A stretch of DNA of 64,000 bases, from contig QKWP01000195.1 of NCBI GenBank assembly GCA_003550325.1, positions 152,051 to 216,050 on the forward strand, written 5' to 3'. The translations under genes and the position numbers were made by a program. The notes below the pieces were generated by a model, which saw nothing but the letters and a program-made list of their open reading frames with translations, was not told the DNA's origin and did not search any database. The stretch is from Gigaspora rosea. Taxonomy: Eukaryota > Glomeromycota > Glomeromycetes > Diversisporales > Gigasporaceae. This document shows, piece after piece, positions 1 to 10,958 of this stretch. Within the stretch, counting starts at the first letter, position 1; each line of letters opens with the position of its first letter.

Positions 1-306
1 TCTTACAAAATTTTGCTTCATATGCAGTTAGCTTATTCATCATATATTGATTACTTATGTTTTAATAGTTAATCCACATAGTCATCGCAGTGGCACGTGA
101 ATTTACGTTCATTACCCGTGCCAAATCCCGTGCCGATTCGACTAGTAAACTGCTGCAAAACCCGAGCCATTTACGGTCCAATTGGCACGGGCACACGGTC
201 CACTGAATCTGAACCAACTCGGACCATACCCGTAAAAATCTGGACCTTGACCCGTGCCAATCCGATTCCATCCCGTGCCTATACGGTACATTTTTCTTAT
301 AGGGCT
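1..306. repeat. GGCACGG-word dispersed repeat, copy 1 (part A)
   Basis: This stretch matches 26300-26630 in the same orientation: the phrases TTTTGCTTCATATGCA, GGCACGTGAATTTACGTT and AAATCCCGTGCCGATTCGAC occur in both. It is full of degenerate CCCGTGCC/GGCACGGG words. No coding potential is convincing. It is cut on the left by the window edge, and its continuation on the right (1010-1165) is separated from it by the SINE insertion. Confidence 0.6.
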
Positions 307-316
307 CTAACACTGG

Positions 317-996
317 TTTTTTTTTTTTTTTGAGGGGACGCCGGATGGCGTACTTTATTTATTATATCTTATTCAATAGGACCTTCCTATTATACAAGGT
401 CCCTACATTTGTACATTTTGTAATGATCTACATATGTGCATCTATTGCTATTTCTACCGTGACTAACCGGTACTAAGCCATCCTTTTTTATTTTATTGTC
501 CCAACCGGTTTCAACCAGCCGACCCATTTACTACCGGGGGATTTAACCGGAACTCTTCTTAAATCTTTTTCGTATCCAACCAGAGGTACCCGGCGGTGTC
601 TTCAGCTCCCGACCCATTTCGATTCTTCCAGAACTTTTTCGTCCCCGAGGCAGCCAGGGGTTCCACCCCGTTAGAGCAGACTACTCCACGTTCCGTCCAA
701 TTCGTCCTGGAACGGTCATCCTTCCGTTTCGGGTAAGATCCGATTGACCTATTTACTACCGGAGGATTTAACCGGAACTGATCAAGTTTTACTTCTAGAC
801 AGGGAACACAACAGCAGGAAACACAACGGCAATGTGGCTGAGCCGTCCAAACGTGGTCCTAGCAACCTGATTCAAGTGATCCGCTCCATGATCTTATATA
901 GCAACTCTGTTTTCTGTAGGACTTGAACCGGAGACCTTGCGTTTAAATCGGCTAATGTCCTGGGAGTGCAACCACTACACTATCGGCCCGCAGGAC
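317..996 (-). mobile_element. tRNA-headed SINE-like retroelement (SINE-1) with 13-bp target duplication
   Basis: On the minus strand the element starts near 996 with a tRNA-like head. The pol III A box TAGTGTAGTGG lies at 982-972 and the B box GGTTCAAGTCC at 929-919, both perfect to consensus. A body of about 600 bp follows, then a small hairpin (ACGCC-ATCC-GGCGT) and a terminal A-tail, seen as the T-run 317-331 on the plus strand. CTAACACTGGTTT is duplicated exactly at 307-319 and 997-1009, which marks a target-primed insertion. At about 680 bp it is long for a SINE. No reverse transcriptase is encoded, so it would depend on a LINE elsewhere. The head is too degenerate in its arms to be called a functional tRNA gene. 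Confidence 0.75.
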
Positions 997-1009
997 CTAA
1001 CACTGGTTT

Positions 1010-1165
1010 CATTAGCGAAATTATGAGATATCGCAATTTTTTTTAAAAAAAATCATATATTGATCTTTTGCTCTTCGTGAAACGAGCCAACACGTACCAC
1101 CTTTGACACGTATCATTCAGTGAAATGAAAATGAAGGTGCCATTACGTATGACATGACATAACTA
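1010..1165. repeat. GGCACGG dispersed repeat, copy 1 (part B)
   Basis: This part is similar, in inverted orientation, to 26150-26290; both share GAAACGAGCCAACACGT and a preceding TGATCTTT(C/T)GCTC. Because part B lies after part A here but precedes it, inverted, at 26 kb, B may be a terminal inverted repeat of a longer element B'-A-B. Confidence 0.45.
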
Positions 1166-1479
1166 GTGATTTGAACCGGCTGGGTTATAATCGGGTAACC
1201 GACCCGAACTGAATAAATTTCGGGTATCCGGTTGAGTAAATGCTTAATCGGTTGACCCGTACAACTGATTGAGAATCGGTTGACATAATGTAAATGCCAT
1301 CATAAAAGAGCAAAGGTCCCGAAATGAAATGAATGAACATAGTAGACGAGACAAAAATTTGAGTAAAGGTCCGAGAACTCCCGAAAGTAAACGAAGTAAT
1401 CTTATTCGGTTGAATCGGTTGACAGCAAATATTTCAGTTCGGTTAACCGATTAAGGAAATTTTTCTCGGTTCAAATCAC
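1166..1479. mobile_element. 314-bp MITE with TA target duplication
   Basis: The terminal inverted repeats are GTGATTTGAACCG (1166-1178) and CGGTTCAAATCAC (1467-1479). TA dinucleotides flank both ends (1164-1165 and 1480-1481), as expected of Tc1/mariner-type MITEs. The interior is made of degenerate GGTTGACCC/GGTTAACC words. There is no ORF. Confidence 0.7.
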
Positions 1480-1483
1480 TACG

Positions 1484-1700
1484 TCAGGCATCACTAATTA
1501 CTACATATTACTACATGTAGTAAGTAATACTATATTACTACATGTAGTAAGTAATAATACATTACTACATATTACTACATGTAGTAAGTAATACTACATT
1601 ACTACATATTACTACATGTAGTAAGTAATTATTACAATTACGGTTTAAAAAAGACTATGTAGTAATATATGTAGTAAATATAATTGTAGTAATTAGCCAT
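1484..1700. repeat. TACTACATGTAGTA tandem repeat
   Basis: Head-to-tail copies of the palindrome TACTACATGTAGTA, spaced by AGTAATA-type linkers, run from about 1500 to 1640 and decay into related words up to 1700. The units are self-complementary and could form cruciforms. No gene is visible. The rest, to 2061, is AT-rich with nothing recognised. Confidence 0.7.
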
Positions 1701-2061
1701 TTACGACGCCAATCACTACATTCGGTCGTGTTCTTTTGGCTACGATTTATTTTTATGTAAATGCTTATTTTATTAAATATTTGATTAATATTTATATATA
1801 CTTATATACTTAAAGGCCTGTTGCGAATGAAATATAATCTAAATTACTAATTTCAACATATATATCTTTAATGCAAAACCGGATTATAAACGAATAAATC
1901 CGATATAAAATTTTTTAAAGATATATAATCGATTTATTTTTTTAAAAAAGAATGAATATCCGATTAGACAATTTGCAAAACGGTTCCAACCTCTAATGTC
2001 AAGTTACACTACGCATGCAGTAAATGCATTAACTAAAAATATATAAATTTACGTACGTGGC

Positions 2062-2383
2062 TTTACTTATTTGTGCCGGTAATACAAACTCCTAAAAAGG
2101 CAACTACCAATCAGTGAGTTCGAATTTTGATCGTTCCGGATCTAGCCCGACATGAATTCCGAACACGTGCAGAAGAAGAAAAAAGCGAAAATACACCAAA
2201 ACTAGCGTTTAAACCGACCTTTGTGCACTAATTAAAAATGTAGGGGACGAAAATTTACATATAATGGGCAACTATATATGGCCATACCTCCCCTAACCTA
2301 ACCCTAACCCTAACATTGTGTTTTTACACACTTTGTTTATTTACAAAATTAAATCTGTTGTATTACCGGCACAAATAAGTAAA
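2062..2383. mobile_element. 322-bp TIR element with telomere-like core (family T, copy 1)
   Basis: Perfect 26-bp terminal inverted repeats lie at 2062-2087 and 2358-2383 (core TTACTTATTTGTGCCGG). The body resembles 23150-23440 and 62726-63000, with shared words such as AAAATGACGG, ACACGTG and AAAGCGAAAATA. Its right half carries CCTAACCTAACCCTAACCCTAAC (2291-2314), a telomere-like tract. It ends 60 bp before the start codon of the Sel1-kinase gene, so it probably supplies promoter or 5' UTR sequence. No clear target duplication is seen, because both flanks are TACGTACG-rich. Confidence 0.75.
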
Positions 2384-2443
2384 TCCGTACGTACGTACGG
2401 TACATTACACAGCTTCCGCCTCAACCTCTTTTCTTGCGTCAAA

Positions 2444-4419
2444 ATGTCAAGTTATAATAGTATATTTGAAAAACAGCGTGAAAAAATCGATAGTTCATCA
2501 GGTATTACTCAAATAACCAACAATATTACCCAATTGTATTTAGAAGACAACAATTTACAGGATCTTTCACAAGATTTTCGAAATGAAATTGTCAAAGAAA
2601 TGTGTAATCTTTATAATGATGAAATATTGAAAGGCAACAATTCAGAACTAATTCTTGAGACGTTAGAACAATTCCTAATAAAGAAGAAACAAAATCCAGT
2701 TAATATTATCGATTTTTGCTTAGATTATCAAACCAATCCAACGATTCAACTCGTTCTTGCAAGTTGCTATCGTTTTGGTAAATGGGTTGAAAAAGACGAA
2801 CACAAAGCATTCAATTATTACCAAAAATTAGCAGAAATGAATAATTCTTATGGAATACTTTTCCTCGATACCTGTTATGAAAGAGGAACTGGAGTTGAAA
2901 AGGATGAACATAAGGCATTTATTTGTTATCAAAAATCTGCAGAGATGGGAAACGTTAATGGAACATTTAATTTTGGATATTGTTATCTAGATGGAATTGG
3001 AGTTGAAACGGATAAACAAAGGCATTTATTTGTTATCAAAAATCTGCAGAGATGGGAAACGTTAATGGAACATTTAATTTTGGATATTGTTATGTTTAGG
3101 AACTGGTGTTGAAAAGGATGAAAAGAAAGCATTTGAATATTTTAAAAAAGCTGCAGATATGGGTCATGTTAGAGCAATTTCACTAGTAGGCGACTGTTAT
3201 CGAAATGGAATCGGAGTACCGAGAGATATACAGCGGGCCAATCATTGGTATCGAATAGAAAGAGGTGTAAATAAGATAAGCAAATTATCATATGAGAACA
3301 TTGATGGCAATTTGAAAAAAATACTAGACGATGAAAAGTATCAACTATCATGGATTCCTTATAATGAATTTCAAAATATAAGAGAAATAGGAAAAGGTGG
3401 ATTAGCGACTGTATATTATGCATATTGGAATGATAAAAATAGAAATATTTGGACACCAATTGCACTTAAATTGATTCATGGTTCAAATGAATGTAATCAA
3501 GAATTTGTTGAAGAGGTAAAATTAATGCAATCAAGAATTTATTAATGAAATAATACATACTAATACTAACGTTTTGTTTTTTGTTTAATTATAGTTAAAA
3601 ACATATTGCGAAATCGGATATGAAAATCCATCATTCTTAAAATGTTATGGAATATCAAGAGATGATGAATCTAAAGATTATATTATCGTTTTGAAATATG
3701 CGAGTGAAGGCTCATTGCGTCAAAATCTTAAGTCGGTAGCACAAATGAAATGGAAAGATAAATTAAATGTGTTATATAGCATCGCTTCAGACCTTGAATC
3801 AATCCATTCTCAAGAATTGATTCATCGAGATTTACATTCCGGAAATATCTTGCAAGATCATTTACATAGTGCATACATTACAGATTTAGGACTTTCAACA
3901 TCATCTAATACATCATCTAATATGAAACAAAAAGAAGAAATTAGTGGTGTTATGTCATATGTGGCACCCGAAGTTCTGATGAGTCAAGCGTTCACGCAAG
4001 CAGCAGATATCTACAGCTTTGGAGTTATTATGTACGAGGTTTCAACTGGAAGAAGAGCATTTGATGGTGAACCTTTCGACACTAAACTTGCAGTCAAAAT
4101 ATGTCATGGAAAAAGACCAGAATTTGATAAGGGAATAAACGTACCTGATTGTTACGTTGAATTAGCTAAGGAATGCATGGACCAGGATCAAAACAATCGA
4201 CCCACGGCAACTGTTATTTGTGCCATAATTTGTTATTGGCTTTACGAGATGAGTAAAAATAATAATAATGAAATCAAAAAACATTTCTTGGATGCCGATA
4301 AAATTAAACTAAATGTTGAATCACCAAAACATCCGGATCACATATACACAAGCAAACTCATCAATACGCAAGAGATTACAAGCAAATTAGATTTACATGA
4401 AATTCCTAACGATTTATAA
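2444..4419 (+). CDS. Sel1-repeat / protein kinase fusion, two frame breaks
   Basis: The start is taken at 2444 (protein MSSYNSIFEKQ) rather than at an upstream in-frame ATG, because upstream codons lie in the MITE. After about 95 residues come Sel1-like repeats (36-residue units with the GTGVEKDEHKAF signature), then a kinase domain: glycine loop GKGGLATVYY, lysine in IALKLI, catalytic loop HRDLHSGNIL, DLG in place of DFG, APEV, and a C-lobe ending at the stop at 4419. A 79-bp GT-AG intron in phase 0 (3516-3594) splits the N-lobe. The frame breaks near 3019 and 3097, each a net loss of one base. The first sits in a 107-bp-period exact duplication of one Sel1 unit (2912 and 3019) that should be 108 bp. 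Either this is a recent pseudogene or the assembly has base errors. The family is expanded in AMF signalling; the substrate is unknown. Confidence 0.8.
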
Positions 4420-4960
4420 ATCAATTCCCCAAAAATTGTTAAGAGAAAGAGCAATAAAATATAATTTAATTGAAGAAACATTTTTATTTGTCCCTGTATG
4501 AACATGAGCTGGACTTGACTGGACATTATTCGACCGAATTCGATTAAGTATTTGATTTGGATGTTTGATTTGTAAATATTTAACCAATTTCATAACGTTT
4601 ATTTCTTTTATATATTATATTATTGTAAAGGATGGGCTTTATATATATATATTATGATATGTTATTTTAAAGGATGAAACATTCTTTTTATATATTATAA
4701 TATATTATTTTTTAAAGGATGGACGTTTTCTTTTATATGTTATTGTAAATTGCAAGTCTCATGACCTTGATAATTATATATTAATAAAATAACATTAAAA
4801 ATATGGTCATTTTCAAAATTTTCGTACGCAAAGATATAAATCTTGAAATAGGTGATAATTACAGTACTTCGTGGTATTACATATCCTTAAACAAAATGGA
4901 TCATGTCATATTATTCGCCCATATTAATATCTTTATAAACTAATGTCAAAATGTCACGTA
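4420..4960. other. Intergenic, no gene seen
   Basis: This is AT-rich sequence downstream of the kinase gene. Three loose copies of AAAGGATG(G/A) followed by TTTTATAT lie at 4625-4745. No ORF, TIR pair or RNA gene could be supported. Confidence 0.5.
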
Positions 4961-5180
4961 GTAACTCAGAATACCTTGTATTCGTGGTCGCTTAGCAATA
5001 TGATGACTAACGTATCGTTCAAGTACTACCACCTAATAGATACTTCACGCAGATAAGTTTATTCACTAAGAGATATACGGGCTCTCAACACAAAGTTAAA
5101 GCTTAAGCTAGAAGCTAAAAGCCAGGCACTCCCCCTCAGGATCTATGCCTTATTTATTGATTAATAATACACTTGCATGC
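4960..5180 (-). mobile_element. Possible copia-type LTR remnant
   Basis: On the minus strand a purine tract GAGGGGGAG is followed directly by TG (near 5140). A TGTTGAGAGCCC word, common at copia LTR starts, occurs a little further on. This fits the polypurine tract/3' LTR junction of a Ty1-copia element. No pol coding sequence or second LTR is present, and the far end cannot be fixed. This is a weak call based on motif resemblance only. Confidence 0.25.
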
Positions 5181-5356
5181 TTTACTCATTGCTCATGCAA
5201 TCATTATACTAACTTCTAATGAGTCATGACCCTTCGATCATAACATTCGATCACCACGTGCGTACCCTATCACTAATCACATGGGTGCCGCGCAGCACCG
5301 CGACACAAAAGTATATATCAAAGCAAAGGTATTACATTTTCAATAAAAAAAATAAT

Positions 5357-5669
5357 GGGTTTTGGTCAAAATCCCGACAAACAAAATCCCGACAGGTCAT
5401 AATCCCGACAAAAAAATCCCGACAATCAAAAATCCCGACAATCAAAAAAAGCTTTCCTTGAGCAATTTTACTATAAAATCAACTAAACCAAACCCTAGCC
5501 CAGGCGCTCACCCTAACCCTATCCTAGGCACTTACCTAACCCTAACCTAACTTAAATAAATTTAATGATTTTTTTGTTGTCGGGATTTTCGGGAATTTTA
5601 TTGTCGGGATTTTTTTGTCGGGATTATGACCTGTCGGGATTCTGTTTGTCGGGATTTTGACCCGCTCCC
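5357..5669. mobile_element. TCGGGAT-family MITE, copy 1, with 9-bp target duplication
   Basis: Long inverted repeats are built from five spaced ATCCCGACA words on the left and TGTCGGGAT words on the right. The centre (about 5485-5555) is CCCTAACCCT telomere-like sequence with GCCCAGGCGCTCACC. AAAAATAAT is duplicated at 5348-5356 and 5670-5678. Nine-bp duplications with long TIRs point to a Mutator-like (MULE) origin. A nearly identical copy is at 35314-35627. Confidence 0.8.
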
Positions 5670-5902
5670 AAAAATAATATATCACAGTGACGATGAAGTC
5701 AAAATTAACCTGACAGATGTAGTAATTCTACCTTCAGCCATTAATGTTCTAAATCAATAATATTAATAAACAACACATACTGTAACTGTATCTCCTTTAA
5801 GCTTAATAATCATACAAATCTTATACAAAAATTTGTTTAAATTTTATTTTTTATGCGAACAATTGAATATTTTAGATCATACACCATTATTTTATAATTA
5901 AG
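5670..5902. other. Intergenic, nothing recognised
   Basis: A short AT-rich spacer between the TCGGGAT MITE and the left end of the CACTA-like transposon. No feature is supported. Confidence 0.5.
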
Positions 5903-6027
5903 CAGTGCCCTGACTCATGCATTTGGCACTTATACGAAGTCGTTATTGATAAATTTCTCGTAATACGTATTATTAATTTCTTGGGAGTTTAAAAATTACA
6001 GCAGAGATTCCCGATGATCATAGGATA

Positions 6028-6050
6028 CAGATGACCCTTCGGGTCATCTG
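6028..6050. other. Perfect 10-bp-stem hairpin in transposon left end
   Basis: CAGATGACCC-TTC-GGGTCATCTG forms a perfect stem-loop. The homologous right end lacks it: there GATCATATG runs straight into CCCTATAAAAA. It is therefore a small left-specific insertion between GATCATAGGA and CCCTATAAAAA. Confidence 0.6.
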
Positions 6051-8264
6051 CATCATCCCTATAAAAAATTTTTACCAGATATATTCCGATTTTGTTCTGG
6101 ATAGGTTGAATCCAACCCGATTATGTTCCAGACTAAAATTTGTATAATTTAAGATAAATTTTTAATGTTGATATTGTTCCGAAAATATTCCTAAAATTTT
6201 TTTAAAATGACTATGATCCAGAAATAATCAGGATTTAAAAATTTATAAAAAAATTAATTTTTGAAATGCTCGGAAAATTTTCTAGTTTAAATATTATTAA
6301 TTATTTATGCCCAATAGTATGGGGTATCAGTTGCTTAAGATATCATTAAATTTTTTTTCACCTTATCAAAATTAGAACGCATAATAAAAACTGTGTTAAA
6401 GATAAATCGAATATGATCCAAAGTATTAATAGTAATGAAAATAAATTAAAAACTTCAAATTACCTTGAATAAAAAAAATTCTTCATTTATTAAAACTTTG
6501 AAGTAAAATTTTTCCTTCTTACAATTTTCTAAGCATAAGTCATTTGTATATTTAAATTTATTAAATAAAATTAGGTTATACTAACAAATTGCTTTTATAA
6601 TATTTGGGCAATTTTAACTGGCTAAATAGAATGTTCTATTTTATCTAAATGTGACCCAATTTTCTCTATCGATGATGATATGTTTATTTGATGTGAATTT
6701 AAGAAATCCCACACATCGATCAATAGTAGCCACATTAATAACTCCGGTCTCACCAAAGTTACGAAAATATAATATATTATTCCCATAAACTTCCGGATTC
6801 CTTATCCATTGCACATATGCAAGCATAAATACTTCGCCTTCATATTCATGCATAAAATAAAATAAAACCTGGCCATAAAATTCTTGCTCCTCAAATTCAA
6901 TAGGAGCCCTTGGCCGATGTGCATTTTTGTCAACCAGAAGCCTTGCCTAAATTAATTACATTAGAGTATAATTATAAAAGTTGAAACTTTGATATTTAGA
7001 TTCTTTTTTTTTATCAAATCTGATTTACTTGGCTAATATAGTTAAAGGTAACTCACCACAATTGAATAATTATTTCGAGCAAAATCTCCTTTATGGTTTG
7101 CAAGTTTTGAACTAATTGTCACCCCAAATTTAGTTCGTAGTTTGCCATATTTTTGAATTTTATTTGTTATCTGTATTAATTGTTCTATATTAGTAATTAT
7201 TTTGAAGCACATTTTGAAAATTTATAAATGGTGCAGGAAATCTAAAATCTAAATCACTTTATAGAGAATATATAAAGAGATAAAGATTTTTCAATTTTCT
7301 GCACCATACATACATACATTAATGCAGCTAATAGCTAAATCAAATACTGTTGCGTAGTATTGTTTGACTTTCTGGATTTCAGTTTTTGACATCATATGTT
7401 CTTTAGACAACGAATATAATTTTTCTTCATTATAAGGATGCTTTAATAGGAAAGTTTGTTGCTCTTCTAGTAGATCCTCAAAATGTTTCTTATATTCAGA
7501 ATAATATTGCAAGTGTGCAAATTGCAACCACATTGTTACTTGCTTTATTAAATTCATATATGGGTTCTGCCGGGAATGAACCAGAGGCATTAGCATTCCA
7601 CACAGTCGTTCCATTGGGAATTGCCACGTTGCCCATGGTGGGCCTGTTTCAAAAATTGAATCTGCAATATGTAGGAGGTAATGGAAACTAATAAGAGCTG
7701 TTTTGAGGCGTTCAGGATCTTTTTGGTAATATTCACTATATTTTATGAATAGCAAAGAAGTTATTAAATTAATTTTTTTTTTTATATAATCAATATAACT
7801 AAAATACTAATTTAATTAAGAGTCCAATGAACAAAGTTTGAAAAATTAGTGAAATATATTAAGCCGTATATTTCTTATACATAAAGTTTCCCTAGCAGTA
7901 GATAGTATATATTATTGTAGCCAACTAAATAAATGAAATTAACTTTATATAGATACTAGTAGTTTGAAAAAAGTAACTGATTATAAAATTTCCTTAAGCG
8001 ATACTCAAATTATGTTAGTTTGAATAAATTCTAATACTGTAATAAACTAAATAGTTCTAATTTTAATCGAATAAAATATTATTCCATATTATTTTTAAAA
8101 GCAACTTACCGTTCATAATAATTAATAAAACTTATAAAGAGCGTTTTTATTTCATCAAGCTCTTCTTTAGAAATTACTGGTTCAAGACATAGTTGAGTTG
8201 CTTTAACAAACTTTGCCCAGCCATTTATATGTCTGTAAATTAAAATAAAAATTAGAATAATAAT

Positions 8265-8348
8265 AATAAGTTAAAATAATAATAATAATAAAATTAAAAT
8301 AATAATAGTAATTATAATAATAATAATAATAATTATTATTATTATTAT
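8265..8348. repeat. (AAT)n/(ATT)n microsatellite in transposase intron
   Basis: AATAATAAT runs convert to ATTATTATT, so the tract is partly palindromic. It lies within the intron between exons 4 and 5 of the transposase gene. Confidence 0.8.
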
Positions 8349-9124
8349 ACAATTAAAAATTGATACCTTTTTGAAAGATGTTCCTGAAAGAGTGGAAGCG
8401 AATATAGAACAGTCCAATTATACCAATCTTCTGCTTTTAGAGTGGTACAATATTTTTGAATATTAGTCGGAGGTCTTCCGAATTCCATTGGCATCATTTT
8501 GCGGTTAAGTTCCATAATCTTTCCAATTTTATTCCAATTATCAGCTGAAATTTTATATTCAGTATTATTAAGTTTCTCATTATTAAAAAATTTACCATTG
8601 AAGTGACGAAACATATGTTGCGCAGTATTTTCAAAAAGCGCATGCATTATGTCAACTGGAAATGATGCTGAAAAATTAATTGAATGCAATTCAAACAAAA
8701 TACTATGTCCAATTATACCAGTATCACGTTCTATTATACGTCGTTCAGCTCCATGCTTGCTTTCTAGCATTTTTATATCTTGAAGATAGTTGATATGAGA
8801 GCACATTGGTAAATTATTTGGGTTATAAGTTGTACCACTATATCCTTTTGGTAGTGAAAGTGGAAAATATATATGCCGAGCTGTTTCAGAATATACTCCA
8901 CGCAAGTAGCAAAAGCGACATCCATAATAGGCATTATGGCCAGAAACACACATAATTTTTGATAGTGCTGGAATATCTCCTGACCATGATAATATATGTC
9001 CATGCAGGGTAAATGTTTCTTGTGATAATCCATCATAACATGATATACCTGCTATAAAATTTTTATATTAGTTGATTTTAAAATTTTTGCATTAATTTAT
9101 TTTATTTTAGTAAATTAAAATATA

Positions 9125-9200
9125 GATGATGCCAAAGAAAAAACAGACTTTAATCATACAAAATATATATAGTTAAAGTCTGGTTTTCCTTGGCATCATT
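9125..9200. mobile_element. 76-bp hairpin MITE inside transposase intron
   Basis: Arms beginning GATGATGCCAAAGAAAAAAC and ending TTTCCTTGGCATCATT pair over about 28 bp with a short AT loop. It sits wholly inside the 9215-9049 intron, so it would be spliced out. Confidence 0.6.
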
Positions 9201-10958
9201 CATATAGTAAATTACCTTCAAGATATTTTAGTTCTTCTATCAATGGTTGTAAAAAACTATTAAAGTTCTTGGGTGATTTGGGGCCTGGAATAATTGCAGC
9301 TATCATTAAATTCTCTTTTTTTACTCTTAGCGATAGAGGTAAATTTGCATTTAGAATTAAGATAACCCAGCAGTCATTTTGTTTTTTTTTAAACAGCTGA
9401 TATCCATCTGTGGACGCAATTAGAGCAATATCTCGAGAGTCTAAAAATAGACCTGATTCAACCAAAGTCTTATAACGGTTTCCATCAAAGACATCACCAA
9501 TTTTAAAGTTTTCGGATAAATATTCCTCTTTTGAGGTATATTCATGGAGATAGCAAAGAATTGATGCGCATAAGGGATCTTTGTATTGCATTCTTAAACT
9601 ATTGATTATGGAAAAATAAGCAGCTAACTTTCGAGCTTTTTTTGGTGTTTGTCCAGGTATGTATCGTGGTTCTCCACAATTAGAACACACTTAATTATTA
9701 ATGTTGTCTTTGTTAAATAAGCAACAAGAATTCCAACACATATCCACGAGCTTTGGCTCAAATGGAATTAAATTTTTAAAAGTTTTCTGAAGTTTATATA
9801 ATGATACCTTTGAAATATTAAATATCTTCATAATTTCGTTAAATGCTTGATTAGGTAAAGAATATTTATTTTTAATATATAGAAGGCGAAGTCATTGAAT
9901 TAAATTTTCTGATAGATCTAATTAAAAGAATAAATAAATTTACTTCAATAAAGTTAAAATTTTTCATTAATTCAAGTTGGTAATTATTTGCTTTACTTAC
10001 CAATATCTACAGAAATAGGTTCAACATCGTTATCACCTTCTAGTTCACCATTTTCTAAGTCATCATTGCCATATCCTTCTAATTCATTGTCAAATCCATT
10101 GTCATCTAGTTCATTGTCATCAGTTTCTTCCAGTTCATTATTGCCACTTCTTTCTATTTCATCATTGTTACTTTCTTCCATTTCGCTATTACTATATTCT
10201 TCTGATTCACTATTACTATTTCTGTCTAGTTCACTATTACTATTTCTGTCTAGTTCACTATTACTATATTCTTCTAGTTCGTCATTACTACACTCCTCTA
10301 GTTCACTATTACTATGTCCTTCTAATTCGCTGTCAATATTTTTTTTAGTCCAGATCCTGGCTTTTCTAGTTCAGAATCTACAAAAAATAAGAATTCTTAT
10401 TAATTTACTTATCAAAATAATTTAATTCAATTGATTTTTTATACCTTGATGATTATATTCAAGTGCACTTTTTGACAAATTAGAGACTTCAGCGAAAGTG
10501 TTTATTAATGTAGAAGGTAAAGAAATAAAAATGCGATTTTTTATTTCAAGTTCATTTTGATTTTGTCTATTATTATTATCTAAGCTTAAATTTTCTACGT
10601 TAATTAATGAAGTAGAAGTAGATGTATCCTGAAGTTCTTTTTCTTGTCGCCGATGTCTTGTATAAGTAGAGATGTTTACATATTTTCCAACATTATTAGA
10701 CACACTTCGACAAAATGTACAAGCGCATAAAACTTGTTTTCCCATTATTTAAACTATTGTAAAACAAGCAACTAATATAATGTTAATAAAACAGCATATA
10801 TGTAACTATAAATTATGTAATCACCTCTTTAATCACCAAGTATAAATATTATTAATTAAAAAAAACAAATAAATAAATCTCTTTCTCATACAGATAAACT
10901 TTAAATCAATTGCATTTTTTTTATTGTAAAATTGCTTAGCTTTAAGAATACAAAAAAC

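Larger units (their letters stand above)
6641..10745 (-). pseudogene. tnp2-family (CACTA-like) transposase, 8 exons, disrupted
   Basis: The exon chain (minus) is 10745-10445, 10377-10001, 9917-9216, 9048-8367, 8232-8110, 7735-7318, 7170-7057 and 6946-6641. All junctions are GT-AG with matching phases, giving about 1000 residues. Exon 1 has a CxxC N-terminus (CACTFCR) and exon 2 is a long acidic Ser/Asn/Glu tract. Exon 3 carries NCGEPRY and the tnp2 core with STDGYQLF and IPGPKSPKNF. Exon 4 has CYDGLSQETF and an HxxxxxCxxC motif, and exon 6 has FPMERLCG. The lesions are TGA at 9892-9894, probably TGG originally; TAA at 9691-9693, just before the zinc-binding CSNCG; and an A8 slip near 10345. 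Introns contain an (AAT)n tract and a small MITE. The gene encodes the element's own transposase, now probably inactive. Confidence 0.75.

Noticed and set aside
62-333. Overlapping ORFs on both strands
   Set aside because: They fall within a dispersed repeat and have no domain; a similar artefact occurs in copy 2 at 26399-26738.
912-997. Minus-strand tRNA gene
   Set aside because: A and B boxes are perfect, but the arms do not fold into a clean cloverleaf. The sequence is the head of a 680-bp element with A-tail and target duplication, so it is a SINE head.
2985-3098. Intron explaining the Sel1 frame breaks
   Set aside because: No GT-AG pair keeps the frame without a stop, and the exact 107-bp-period duplication explains the shift better.
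9988-10425. Serine-rich plus-strand ORF
   Set aside because: It is the antisense shadow of the acidic exon 2 of the tnp2 transposase.
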